Part shown: positions 39,154-49,017 of the stretch, one piece after another
Numbering within the stretch: position 1 is the first letter of the stretch
Layout of the letters: every line of letters begins with the position of its first letter
Assembly (NCBI GenBank): GCA_034509925.1
Contig: CM067527.1
Location: forward strand, 5,616,001-5,680,000
Direction: 5' to 3'
Source of the DNA: Hirudinaria manillensis
Lineage: Eukaryota > Annelida > Clitellata > Hirudinida > Hirudinidae
DNA length: 64,000 nt
The notes under the pieces: generated by a model
The model's input: only the letters and a program-made list of their open reading frames with translations
Told to the model about the DNA's origin: nothing
Databases searched by the model: none
Translations under genes and position numbers: made by a program

Positions 39154-39527
39154 TCACTTGAGGTCCTTGACTTGGAGGCCTGGGGGCAGGGATTGCCTCA
39201 GCTTCTCAGCCTTCTCAGGATCATTGATCACCAATGTGTAGAGATAGCGACTGCACCTCACTTTGAACTTGTAGTTGTCCTTGTTCTTCTTTATTTTGAC
39301 AGCTGTTAACCAAAATAAACATAGAATATAAGCAATTTTGAAATGTAAACAATTTTAGTGATCTTACATTTGGCATCCTGCCTGCGAGCAGTGAGGAGGA
39401 AATCCTTGATCTCTTGGATTTGCTTAGGCTGGAAACCAATATGAAAAATTATAAGCAATATAAATTATGTGATGTATGCATTTGGCTATTGAAAATATTT
39501 CTGAATGTCTTCATGTTTCCTCACCAT
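39154..39527 (-). CDS. RPL38: 60S ribosomal protein L38
   Basis: Three coding exons on the minus strand: 39527-39525 (the ATG alone), 39428-39368 and 39302-39154. They join to 213 nt, 70 residues, the same length as human eL38. The product reads [42 protein letters not shown] then [20 protein letters not shown] and GLQVKDLK. eL38 is a small basic protein of the large ribosomal subunit. The start Met sits at the very end of a 21-nt exon (39545-39525). A further upstream non-coding exon begins with a pyrimidine tract (5'TOP), and the long first intron holds three C/D snoRNAs. Confidence 0.97.
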
Positions 39528-39617
39528 GTTCACGTCTGTGTCGACCTGGAAACACATTAAAATTACATTAACTTGGTTAACATTAAAGAATTTACGACTT
39601 TTTAATTTCATTTTTTG

Positions 39618-39706
39618 TGGCAAAGTCAGATATTTAGTAAGCTTTTTGTGTATTCATAGACAAATCTCCAATAAGAGGTGTCAAAAACTATTCATCACAT
39701 TTGCCA
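39618..39706 (-). ncRNA. C/D-box snoRNA (copy 3 of RPL38 intron cluster)
   Basis: Minus strand, 89 nt. It opens with TGGCAAA, which pairs perfectly with the closing TTTGCCA (7-bp terminal stem). Box C is GTGATGA (39698-39692) and box D is CTGA (39629-39626). It shares with its two neighbours the internal antisense block TTTGACACCTCTTAT and a C'-like TATGAATA. The shared block is complementary to AGAGGTGTCA of 28S rRNA near the peptidyl-transferase region (rRNA sequence from memory). It ends 72 nt before the intron's 3' splice site, a spacing typical for intronic C/D snoRNAs. Confidence 0.8.
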
Positions 39707-39720
39707 GATAAAATTGAATA

Positions 39721-39805
39721 GGCACATCAGAAATATAATGCAAAGTTTATTCATAGGAATATTCCTAACATAAGAGGTGTCAAATTTTGCATCATCACGC
39801 GTGCC
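39721..39805 (-). ncRNA. C/D-box snoRNA (copy 2 of RPL38 intron cluster)
   Basis: Minus strand, 85 nt. The 5' end GGCAC pairs with the 3' end GTGCC. Box C is GTGATGA (39798-39792) and box D is CTGA (39730-39727). It carries the same internal block, TTTGACACCTCTTAT, and the C'-like CTATGAATA. The segment immediately before box D differs from the other two copies, so any second guide target would differ. Confidence 0.78.
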
Positions 39806-39822
39806 GAAAAACAAGCCAATCT

Positions 39823-39913
39823 GAGAGAAGTCAGAAGCTAAGCAAGTAAGCGAGTTTTATTCATCGACCGTAATCTCGAATAAGAGGTGTCAATGTTTTC
39901 ATCATTTTCTCTC
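39823..39913 (-). ncRNA. C/D-box snoRNA (copy 1 of RPL38 intron cluster)
   Basis: Minus strand, 91 nt. GAGAGAA at the 5' end pairs with TTCTCTC at the 3' end (7 bp). Box C is ATGATGA (39905-39899) and box D is CTGA (39834-39831). The internal antisense block is ATTGACACCTCTTAT, followed by a C'-like CGATGAATA. The antisense element fits the human SNORD60 (U60)/yeast snR48 target site in large-subunit rRNA; that family assignment is inference. Confidence 0.8.
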
Positions 39914-39967
39914 AGTATCGACCGAAATAAACATACATCCTCAAACAACGATTTCAAACCTACCGAC

Positions 39968-39998
39968 CTGCAACGGAGATCCGAAGAAAGAAAGGAAG
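39968..39998 (-). promoter_or_regulatory. RPL38: Putative 5'TOP transcription start and non-coding exon 1 of RPL38
   Basis: On the minus strand a pyrimidine tract CTTCCTTTCTTTCTTCGG leads to CTCCGTTGCAG|gtcggt, a usable donor whose exon ends at 39968. The matching acceptor is tttccag before 39545. A C followed by an unbroken pyrimidine run is the terminal oligopyrimidine signal of ribosomal-protein mRNAs, which ties translation to mTOR signalling. Confidence 0.55.
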
Positions 39999-40287
39999 TT
40001 TACCTCCGGAAGTTTATGAACTACACAAATAATACGTGACTTCAAAAATTTTACAACATGTTATTTAAAAAAAGTTATTAAATTATTTTAACTTCTAATT
40101 AATTCAATTTATTTCATACCACTTTTTTAAATTTCGCAACAAAAATCTTTATTGATTTGAATTATCATTAGTTAATTTGTAATCTATTCACTTTTATCAA
40201 ATTATCGAGATTGATTTCATTTTGTAATTTGATTAATTATGTTCTTGATGTCTTCTGATAACGCCAATAAAAATAAATATTAAATCG

Positions 40288-41166
40288 ATGTTTACGAGAA
40301 TTTCGAGAAGTCCGTCAATTTGTGGATTTGTGAATTCAATTCGTAGTTCACTTTTCTCTTGGTTTGACGTACAACCGAACAAAATCATTTCAAAAATGAA
40401 AGTAATACATATCCCTGCACTCTCTGACAACTACATGTACTTAATTGTTGATGAAAAATTGAAATTCTGTGCGGCTGTCGATCCCGTGGAACCGAAAAAG
40501 TTGCTGCAAAAAGTGCAGGAGGAGAATTTGCATTTAATAGCAGTTTTAACAACTCACCATCATTGGGACCATGCAGGAGGTAACAAGGAACTGGCATCTT
40601 TAATTCCTGGAATCACTATATATGGGGGTGATGAGAGAATCGATAATTTAACCAAGAAAGTTTCTGACGATAATATTTTCATCGGTAGTCTTCATGTGCG
40701 CTGCCTTTTCACTCCATGTCATACATCTGGACATATTTGTTATTTCGTAACTGGTGAGAATGCTGCAGATAATCCTGTCGTTTTCACTGGTGATACCATG
40801 TTTGTTGGAGGATGCGGTAGATTTTTTGAAGGGAATGCAGAGCAAATGTACCATGCCCTTGTCAAAGTTCTTGGTAGTCTTCCTCCTAAAACATTGGTTT
40901 ATTGTGGACATGAATACACCTGCCAAAACCTGATGTTTGCCTCAATCGTGGAGCCTTCAAATAAATTTGTGAAGCAAAAACTTAGCTGGGCCCAGCAAAG
41001 AATCAATTCGGGTCAGCCTACAGTGCCATCAACAATTGAAGATGAATTTAAAACCAACCCATTCTTAAGAGTTAATGAGGATTCTGTTAAATGTTTTGCA
41101 GGGGTAACTGACCCCATTTTGGCCATGAAAATAATCAGGCAGAAAAAAGACTCTTTCAGAGTATGA
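40288..41166 (+). CDS. HAGH: Glyoxalase II, hydroxyacylglutathione hydrolase
   Basis: One uninterrupted frame of 292 residues. A 36-residue basic leader (MFTRISRSPSICGFVNSIRS...) looks mitochondrial. The Met at 40396 starts the conserved core MKVIHIPALSDNYMYLIVDE, the usual cytosolic start. The metallo-beta-lactamase metal site is complete: TTHHHWDHAGG (H-x-H-x-D-H), the CHTSGHICY histidine, FTGDTMFVGGCGRFFEG (bridging Asp) and YCGHEYT. The glutathione-binding C-terminal helices follow (NPFLRVNE). The enzyme hydrolyses S-D-lactoylglutathione to D-lactate and glutathione, finishing methylglyoxal removal after glyoxalase I. Vertebrate HAGH also uses two starts for two compartments. Lack of introns is unusual beside its neighbours and could mean an old retrocopy that stayed functional. 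Confidence 0.95.
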   Translation: MFTRISRSPSICGFVNSIRSSLFSWFDVQPNKIISKMKVIHIPALSDNYMYLIVDEKLKFCAAVDPVEPKKLLQKVQEENLHLIAVLTTHHHWDHAGGNKELASLIPGITIYGGDERIDNLTKKVSDDNIFIGSLHVRCLFTPCHTSGHICYFVTGENAADNPVVFTGDTMFVGGCGRFFEGNAEQMYHALVKVLGSLPPKTLVYCGHEYTCQNLMFASIVEPSNKFVKQKLSWAQQRINSGQPTVPSTIEDEFKTNPFLRVNEDSVKCFAGVTDPILAMKIIRQKKDSFRV

Positions 41167-41830
41167 AAGTTTGTTGCTAAATAACACACCAAAGTTCTAC
41201 AAATACAAGCATTAAACTTTTACTATGTGATCAACCGTAGTTGTTGTTTTTTTTAAATGAAGTTCATTTTAGTGATTGCAATATGTGCGTTGCAGGTTAT
41301 TATGACATAAATTAATAAAAATGGCATAAAGATCATCTGTTGCTTATTGATTGTATGATATGTCCATTTTCTTTCCTGTAATAATATGGTTTTGAGAAAT
41401 GGTGTGGCTTCAAACTAATTCCTTCTCAGCAGTAGGTCCCAGTGTTCTTAGGAATCTTTATGCACATGGTTTCGGTTTTTGATTGACGTTTGGCTTCCAT
41501 CGATAAGACGAATTCTGGAGAATTATTCTTTTAGCGCGTCTTATACACCCAAAATTAATCCTAACGTACACCGTTAAGTATATCGCCATATATGAAGCAT
41601 CAATTAGAATAATCGTGGTCTGAGAAAGCAAACGAAATTTTCATCTAAATTCTAAAGCAGTCTAAATTCTGCTATTGGATGGATAAGTTAATGTCTAATA
41701 TATTCATAAATTTTGGTAATTGGTGAGCGCTCATATGACTTTATCCGAGTCCGTGTTAATTCAATATTTTTCGTTCAAACGCTCCTATCGTCTAAGAGAG
41801 GATTTATAAACATCTCTTGAGTGTTGTCGA

Positions 41831-42407
41831 ATGGGAGATACGGCCAAGGATTTTTTTGCGAATTGTGATAAGGTTTTTGAACAATTTTCAATTACAATGA
41901 AACAAGCATCCGATTTAACAGAGAAAGAAAGGGATGACGATTGCGAGGAAAACGAAGAGGAAGAATTGTGTGAAGGTAGAACACTTATTTTAGGCTGCTA
42001 ACTCATCATCCATAATAAAAATATCCATAAACTACGAAACTACATACAAACCTCAGACTGTATCTTCTCCTGCTTTAACAAATTACTGAAAATGTATAAG
42101 CAATTTCTAGGCCTACCCCTTCAAGCATGTCAAAGGAATGCATTAAAGTAAATAAAAACCTAACTAAACTTAATTAGCCAGTTTCTAAATAAGATAACTA
42201 TTTCTAAATTTGTGGGGCTTATATACTGCATCAATTTCAGAATACAAGGCTATAAATGTGGAGCTCGACAAAATGTTTTCTGTTCTTGATGCCTTAGAAC
42301 AAAAGAATGATAATCTCTTCAACCAACTAAAAGATGTTTTGGCTGAAAGTAGGGAAGAGAGAAAAGCAAAAGAAAGTTCTGATAACTCTGACAATTCTCA
42401 GAACTAG
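41831..42407 (+). CDS. BBLN: Bublin coiled-coil protein (C9orf16/UPF0184 family)
   Basis: Two exons (41831-41975 and 42241-42407) join to 312 nt, 103 residues. An acidic N-terminal part ends EENEEEELCEEYKAINVELD, and the core DALEQKNDNLFNQLKDVL matches the conserved coiled coil of human BBLN (EYAAINSMLDQINSCLDHLE). The C-terminus is a Ser/Asn/Asp tail. In C. elegans bublin keeps intestinal intermediate filaments in place at the apical cortex. The N-terminus here is longer than the mammalian one. It lies on the same strand as HAGH about 0.7 kb downstream, with its own start. Confidence 0.85.
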
Positions 42408-43759
42408 CATCAGAGAAGCTGAAATGTTTGTTGTCATTTGGTAGGTTCTTTGAGGCTGACAAAATATGTCTTTCTGAGAAAATTTGACTTGCACATACTC
42501 ATCCCTTTAATATCATTCCAATAAAGATGACAATGAAGGATATCAATCAAATCACATGCATTGTAGATTACTAATAAAATAGATTTCTGTGATTTTTGGG
42601 ACACTGACCACAAATGTTATAATATATATAAATACTAGTGGTGCCCAGCCATGCGTTGCTGTGGCTCAATCTGATTAATTTTATAAGAAAGAAATTTTCA
42701 AATATTTTATTTTTACAATTTCACAATGCTTGAGGGTTGCGATATTTTAAGGTTTTTAATGTCTCGCTAAAGTTTATTTATATACATTAGGCCGTGACGT
42801 TTTTACACGCTGTAGTTGTGGCACATATATGAAACCTATATACAAACACTCCCCTAATCGAGCACTATGTTGTGTCAAAATTTCAAAGCAATTGGTTAAG
42901 TACTTTCAGAGAACATTTGCATGTCACAAACACACATTGCATTTTTATTTATATAGATTTCAAGTTCCTTATGCATCTAAATCAGATGGAGAAGTGTGAA
43001 TCACTTTCCAAAATATTGCAAGATGGTTTTCATTGACCAATGCCTTATTGCCATGTCACATGCAGCAGATCTTTGAGATGAATCTCCAAACACAAAATGC
43101 TGCATTTCAAAACTGACCAATACTACAATGCATAAGGTCCTCTCAGACATTTGACCTTATTTAAAACCATGCAATAATTTATTTGTAGATTGAAAAGAGA
43201 TGTTCAAATCTTCTTTGTTTGAGAAATTAAAAAAAGTATGCTTACATTATCACCATTATAATTGCAATCCAAACAAAATCAATTCATTAAATGTCATTAA
43301 ACCTAAAAAAGTTGAGAAAAACATCCAAAAGATTGACTCATATGATTAGTAACATGCTAACTTTAACTTAATTGTGGACCTTGCTTCATAAATGCCTGAA
43401 GTGCATTTGAAAAGATGATTAACTTCACAACATTAATAAAATGGACTGAATCACCTTTGTTCCATAATATTATCTCAGGACTCCGACAAATAACATGAAT
43501 CCTTAAATATTATAAAGGCAAAGTAAAATAAAACCAAGTGGCTATTAATAAAGAGTAAATATCACTAATTTACAGTATTTTAATGCAAACGTTTAGATCA
43601 CTTTCTACGACAATATGTTAAAACCAAAACCAAAGCTAAATTAAAAAAAACTTGGAACATTGCAGGAATAATCCACCTTTGGTACACAATGCTTCTAACA
43701 ATTCATAGATAATCTTGAATAATTGGAACGAGATGAAATAGGAAGGATGAAACTTTATT
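42408..43759. other. Intergenic region holding an interspersed repeat
   Basis: Apart from the repeat at about 42622-42958, this stretch shows only short stop-broken frames. It carries the 3' UTRs of BBLN (plus) and the ZDHHC24-like gene (minus). Confidence 0.5.
42622..42958. repeat. Interspersed repeat of about 340 bp with short inverted ends
   Basis: It begins TATATAAATACTAGTGGTGC and ends in TTTTTATTTATATAGAT, whose reverse complement starts with TATATAAATA. The inner pattern (a 'GTGCCCAGCCATGCGTTGCT' head and a late 'TCAAAATTTCAAAGCAATTG' segment) resembles a widespread class of short invertebrate repeats. No ORF. Confidence 0.5.
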
Positions 43760-44753
43760 CTACATCTGCTTGATGGTAAATCTATCTGATGATGTTTTGA
43801 ACTCAAAGCCTCGAGATTGGTTCTGGTTCAATATCGGGAAGAGGCAGTAGAACCACCACTTCTCTCCTAGGGATGCTGTGGCATTGAGATGCCAAGATCC
43901 TAGGTCATAAGTTTTGATCTTAGAATTTTTCTCGGAGCACGTCTGTCCATGGAAAAGATTCATTGTGTGGTAAACTAGCAAGAATAGCAAAAGTAAAGCA
44001 GACACAAGACAGGTGGCTGACATGAAGGATACCAAGAACCCCATGGCCCCCGAGTAGTTCATAGCCCATGATAACATTGGTAAGATCATGGTTAGAATGG
44101 TGACTGGGGTCAGTCCTCCCAAAACATCAAGTGTGTAGTCTACATTGAGGAAGTTGCAATATAGGGCTCCGACTGTCAGGTAGAAGAGCAAGGAGAAGAA
44201 GTACCTCTGGTTCTTGTGGCCCACACAGTTACCAACAAAAGTGCAGTGATGGTCTCTCCTTATTACACATAGATCACATATCCAGCAATGTGATGACCTG
44301 AAATGATTTGTAGAAAAACATTTAATATATAATAATAAACTTCTTTAAAGCCAAATTTTATTTTTAGCAAATTCTTCAAGGTTGAATGCCAAAAGTTGGC
44401 TGGAAAAAGCTCCAAACAATGATTTTCTGAGCAATGGTGATGGTAAACCTTGGAGGAGAATTCGTTTCACATTGCGAGCAGTATCGCCAACCAGGAAGCA
44501 AAAGAGTTGGGAGAATCTCTCCAGATGTAGAACTGTCCGTAGTCAGTAGCTTTACAAAGCTTATCATAATATTTAAATATATATAGAATCCCAGACAGGC
44601 ATGAACCCAAAACGTACTCGTCCTATCTCCATCTATGTACGGTAGAATAACAAGTAGTTCGTAGAAAGCAACCATGTGAACCACCAACAGCATGAAAACA
44701 AACGATATCCTATCGCCAGATTCTCTGGGAAACAAAGTGCCCTTTCTAGCCAT
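43760..44753 (-). CDS. ZDHHC24: DHHC-type palmitoyltransferase, ZDHHC24-like
   Basis: Two exons (44753-44449 and 44297-43760) join to 843 nt, 280 residues. Two hydrophobic helices come first (FVFMLLVVHMVAFYELLVIL and a second near 50-70), then the Cys-rich domain across the splice: WRYCSQCETNSPPR-SSHC, WICDLCVIRRDHHCTFVGNC, VGHKNQRYFF. The catalytic DHHC is intact. Two or more helices follow (TILTMILPMLSWAMN, LVSALLLLFLLVYHTMNL). The TYDLGSWHLNATASLG block corresponds to SYDLGPCHNLQAALG of human ZDHHC24, which decides the assignment. It is an integral Golgi/ER membrane enzyme that transfers palmitate from CoA to protein cysteines. Confidence 0.9.
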
Positions 44754-45951
44754 TACGTTAGATTAGATTAGTACAAAATATTCTCCCCGACAATCCCAGG
44801 CCGCTCCACCAAATTCAGGAGTAAAAGTTGCACATATCGGCAAATTATTGAACTTATAAGTGAGCACCTTTGTACATAACTACCATTATTTTATAATTTA
44901 TATTAAAAAATGATACTTTAATTATTTAAAAACATTTAAATTGTTTGCGTGTTAATTCTTTAAAGCAGAACAGCAACCGTCCATTAACACAGGGGCAGCA
45001 TTCACCCTAAACCAGGGGCTCCACCTTCCCCTAGACTATTTTTTAGGCTCGCAGAAACTTACCAAATTTATTACTGTGCCAAATCACTTTCTAGCTTATT
45101 TATGGGGCCTTACAAATAAGTACCTGTTCAAGAATTGACTTTTATATTGAGTTAATAATAATGATGATGACGATAACGACGTCGATGATAGTGATGGTAA
45201 ATTACCCAACATCTTGTTATGGAAGTGGTGAGTCAAAGAATAAATAAATTGCACCATTTTCCTAATTACTAATTCCCCTCTTGAACTTTTACTGAAATGG
45301 GCATTGGACATTATGGAACAACTTTTATCCACTAAAACAATATATTTGCTCCATCCATTCTTAATGCATGCCACCACAGATTGTGGATTCAAATCCAAGA
45401 AAATTTCAATAGCAGCTTGCAACTGCCTCATAACCTTCTTCACTCTCAATTCTCCAATAATCTCAAAATCAAGAGCTGCATCAAACTGAACTGTTGAATA
45501 TTGAATCTAACAATTTGGTAGCATTGTTGGTTCGCTCAGACTCAAATCTGCAATGGTTTGGGTATGTCCGGCAGATATGGTAAAATTCTGAAATCCCTCA
45601 AAAGAAAAAAGATGAAATAACCTCCATGCACTATTTGGACCAAAAATTGAACATCAAATCATTATAAGAAAATCTTTTCATTGGGATACAACATTGTTGA
45701 TTAAATACCTTGATGGCCATGCATCTTAGTTAAAAACAATATAGCCACAGATTACCACAGAACTTTTAAAAGATTGTATGCAGTGCTTCATCCCATTTTT
45801 TTTTCAATTTTGGTTGCTTTGAAGTACATTTGGTGTGCATATTAAGGTGAATGATTTTCACATATATATTCTCTTCATGACAAATATTCAAAAGTTAGGT
45901 GATCTAAAATTTATTACGGTCCCAAACACCAAGCAATTTATTTTAGAAATA
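44754..45951. other. Intergenic region with a weak minus-strand frame
   Basis: A 117-codon minus-strand frame (45449-45096, MRVKKVMRQLQAAIEIFLDL...) and its plus-strand shadow are the only notable content. The frame matches no family I recognise and its lower end runs into gat-rich DNA. It may be an eroded exon or repeat remnant. ZDHHC24 promoter sequence should be near 44760-44900. Confidence 0.35.
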
Positions 45952-46802
45952 CAGTCAAATCTCTAGCTAATCTAGCCACTCTGGTTATTCTGCCACTTTT
46001 GCAAGGTTGTTTATCTAACCCATGAAATTAAGGACATACTCCCAGGGGGGAAGTAATTAAGAGACATTACCTTGTATTTTTAGGACTTGATCAGGTTAAT
46101 ACCTTCCCAGGACTAGTTGATGAGGGATGATTAAGGAAGATGATGGAGCATTCCATGGAATTTGATTGGTCAAATGGGAAAAGTTGAGTGAGAGTGTAAA
46201 TAGGAATTAGAGTGAATGCCTAGGAATATAAGTGAGAATTGCGAGTTGGAGTGAAGACTTGTGCGAGTTGGAGTGGTGTGTGTTGAAGTTAAGAGAATCA
46301 CCGAGAAGGGCATTCTCAGCAAGAATGCAATTGAGGCTGCAATCAAAACTGGAGTTCCATGTTCACAAAGTGCGTGAAGCTGATGCAGGCTCACTACCCG
46401 AAGCAAGCAAGAGGACAGAATCTGCCCATCAGTGGCGATCTGATAGAGGAGAAGGTGACGAAACTGGCCAAGCTGAAGCAAATCCTGGACCTCATGGCGA
46501 GTGATGGTTGGCTGGACGATTTCAAGAAGTGCCATGGCATCATGTACAAGACAGTGCAGGGCAAAGTTGTTGGATTTGCAAGTCCAGTGTGATGCAAGAG
46601 TGCAATCGGCTAGACAATGAGATGCACGAGATCCACCAAAAGAAAATGCGGCAGCCAATGATTCTTAAGAGCTTTAGACTGAGCTGATGGGTAACTTGAG
46701 AAAATAAAGCCTTTTTTATTTAATAAAATATGGCCATTTTGCAAACCCTCTTTACTGTGCCACTTTTGCTCAGTCCCAACGCATAATAATGAGATTTGAC
46801 TG
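45952..46802 (+). mobile_element. pogo/Tigger-like DNA transposon remnant, 851 bp
   Basis: The ends are perfect short inverted repeats, CAGTCAAATCTC at 45952 and GAGATTTGACTG ending at 46802, each bordered by a TA dinucleotide (45950-45951 and 46803-46804), the target duplication of the Tc1/mariner-pogo group. Inside, a frame at 46359-46592 reads QNLPISGDLIEEKVTKLAKL and SDGWLDDFKKCHGI, the CENP-B/Tc5-type helix-turn-helix found at the front of pogo and Tigger transposases. An upstream piece of the same domain lies in another frame (near 46280-46350), and the DDE catalytic domain is missing. It is a decayed internal-deletion copy. Confidence 0.75.
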
Positions 46803-48497
46803 TATAAATCTTAAATTAAACACAATTATCAATGAATTAGTGAACGCTTCAACCTAACCTTATTAAAACTTGAATTTAAATATGTAGTAATTATTACATT
46901 TAGTGAAAACAAATCAAGAACAATTTTGGTTAATTTTTATAACATTTTCAGGTGTTCTCCATATCAAACTAATATATTTGACTTAATGCAGATTTGAGAA
47001 ATTATTTTTTTTGAGAGAACTTCCAGTGATCGGCTCATTAATGCAACTGTTTTGATAATTCCAAGATTATAGCTAATCACAATACCATGTAAAGGAGAAA
47101 CGTATTTGAGAATTGACAACCCCCAAAACAACCACGGGCTGACGCGCTCGTATGTTGGAGCCCAAAACACCGTAACAGCATGGCAGTGTTGAAGGAAGTA
47201 TCTATTTATTTTATTAATATTTATTCGGTTGTGGTGTTTCTTTGAGACATTAATTTATAATTACGCAAAATTAAAGAAAAATTAATAATAATGGAAAAGT
47301 TCAAACAAGAAAACTTACAGAATTACACTGAACTACTGAAAAAACTAGCAAACTGATAAGACAATGTGATTAGATTTTTATTTTTTGAGAAATACCTTAA
47401 TTTGGACATATGGTTAATTGACATTTTTATTTTATATCTGAAATTTTTAAAATATTGCAAATTTAATAGCAAACTAGGAAAATAAAAAAATGTATAAATA
47501 AACCAGAATGAAGTAATCTGCCAATAAGCGTAATGCCCCGCATGTGTCTATGTTATAAGGAGTTACGCTACTTCCTCTGCACAGCCATTTTGAGTGGATT
47601 GTTCTCTCTCGGGCGTGGTGTTTTATTGCCTGGGGCTGGTCGATAGTTATATTGCCTTGCAAATGATATACGAACATTTTTAGTTTTTATGTAACCGCAC
47701 TTCATACTACAGTTCCACATAGAATTTTAGGAAGTTTAACAATGGCGACGACTCATAAATGACGGATTGCCGTGATTTTTTAATACAGTTATATATAGTG
47801 ATATTATACGCAAGCTTCTTAAGTATAAAATATTAGTATAGGTGAAAGTTTCAATGATCCTTTGCTATTATGAGTTTTCTGTGTCGGAGCGCATTTGACT
47901 TAAAAATATTTTGTGATTAGTTACAGTTTCAGTCATCATTAAAATAATAATATATTTTTTTAGGCAGATCCAACTTTGATAAGCTTCCATTTTTTAAGAT
48001 CATTATTTTGCTAATGCCAGATGAATGGATAACATAATTTATATTTGGACTTAATTCACTTTTTGTCCATGTTTATAAAAATGTTGTTGCTTAAGTAGTG
48101 TCACCAGTTTTTTGCATAGATAATGTTTTTTCCTTCAGATGTAAGTATGGGAGGCTTTGTGTGACTTGATGCACCCCGACGACACACAACTTTAGTTATG
48201 TTGGGCACAGTTCTTAATTTGCTAATATCAGGATTTTACCATGAAGTATTGATAATTTTCCTGTGCTCTTTGCCCTTATTTTTATGTATGCAACTAGCCA
48301 TCTACTATCATCTGATTCAATCTGCTTAACTTCTGGGTAATTAAACATTTAGGAGGCATTTGGTAGAGTTGATTGCATCAGTAAAAGAAATTGTAACAGT
48401 TTAAAAGTGTATCATCTTATCTTTAAGATTTTTTTGTAGTCTTAGCACAAATGATTTTTATTTATTTATTCGTAAGCCATATTTGCTTGGTCCAAAG
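46803..48497. other. Intergenic region, no supported gene
   Basis: AT-rich. Small minus-strand frames at 47170-46964 and 47677-47474 have no recognisable domain. A more GC-rich island at about 47520-47650 stands out in composition but has no long frame or RNA fold that I can support. Confidence 0.4.
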
Positions 48498-49017
48498 TCA
48501 GTTCTGGTGGCAGGCCGGTGGGTTCCTGAAGTAAATCCTGCATTGGTTGCAGTAGTGTACCTGGAACATGTGCTCGAGCATCTCCCCCTCAGAACTTGTC
48601 CTTTCACGACAGTCTTTACATTCCCATGGTTTTTTGCTCTCTTAAAATAGTGAAACAAATAAAAATGGATTTTACTAGTTTTTGTTGGTTGATTGCCTTA
48701 CTTTGGTGCTCATTCTTGAAATGCTGTTCCAACTGGTTCAAATAAGATGATTTTTCATGGCACTTGGAGCAATGATACAACTTCCCCTTGTTCTCAAAAG
48801 GGCATTGAATTTCCTTTCTCTGCATAATCAGTTGCCTAACTTTAGGTTTAGTCACGATGCCGGAGCTTTCACGCAAATAAAACTTACCAGTGCTTTCAGT
48901 ACGTTCTTCGGTAATGTACCCATTTTCGTGCGTACCGCCGGCGTAAATGTTTACGAGGTGAGTTATCGCTCGTCCGAGGTGAGGCGCATGAGGTAATTTT
49001 TGAGGTGGAATATTCAA
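48498..49017 (-). CDS. Small protein with two C2H2-type zinc fingers
   Basis: Two exons (49017-48702 and 48640-48498) join to 459 nt, 152 residues. Finger 1 is YHCSKCHEKSSYLNQLEQHF-KNEH (C-x2-C-x12-H-x4-H) and finger 2 is WECKDCRERTSSEGEMLEHM-FQVH (C-x2-C-x12-H-x3-H). A third Cys/His cluster, YCNQCRIYFRNPPACHQN, follows directly to the stop. The N-terminal 80 residues are basic and without clear domain. I do not recognise the family. The fingers suggest nucleic-acid or protein binding. The start could be further upstream if another exon exists, since the frame opens close to 49017. Confidence 0.65.

Noticed and set aside
39670..39900. Three AATAAGAGGTGTCAA copies as a CRISPR-like or transcription-factor repeat array
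   Set aside because: On the minus strand each copy sits in a full C/D snoRNA frame (boxes C and D plus terminal stem), which explains the repetition better.
45096..45449. 117-codon minus-strand frame
   Set aside because: No recognisable domain, no good splice context, partly built on repeat DNA; kept only as a note in the region entry.
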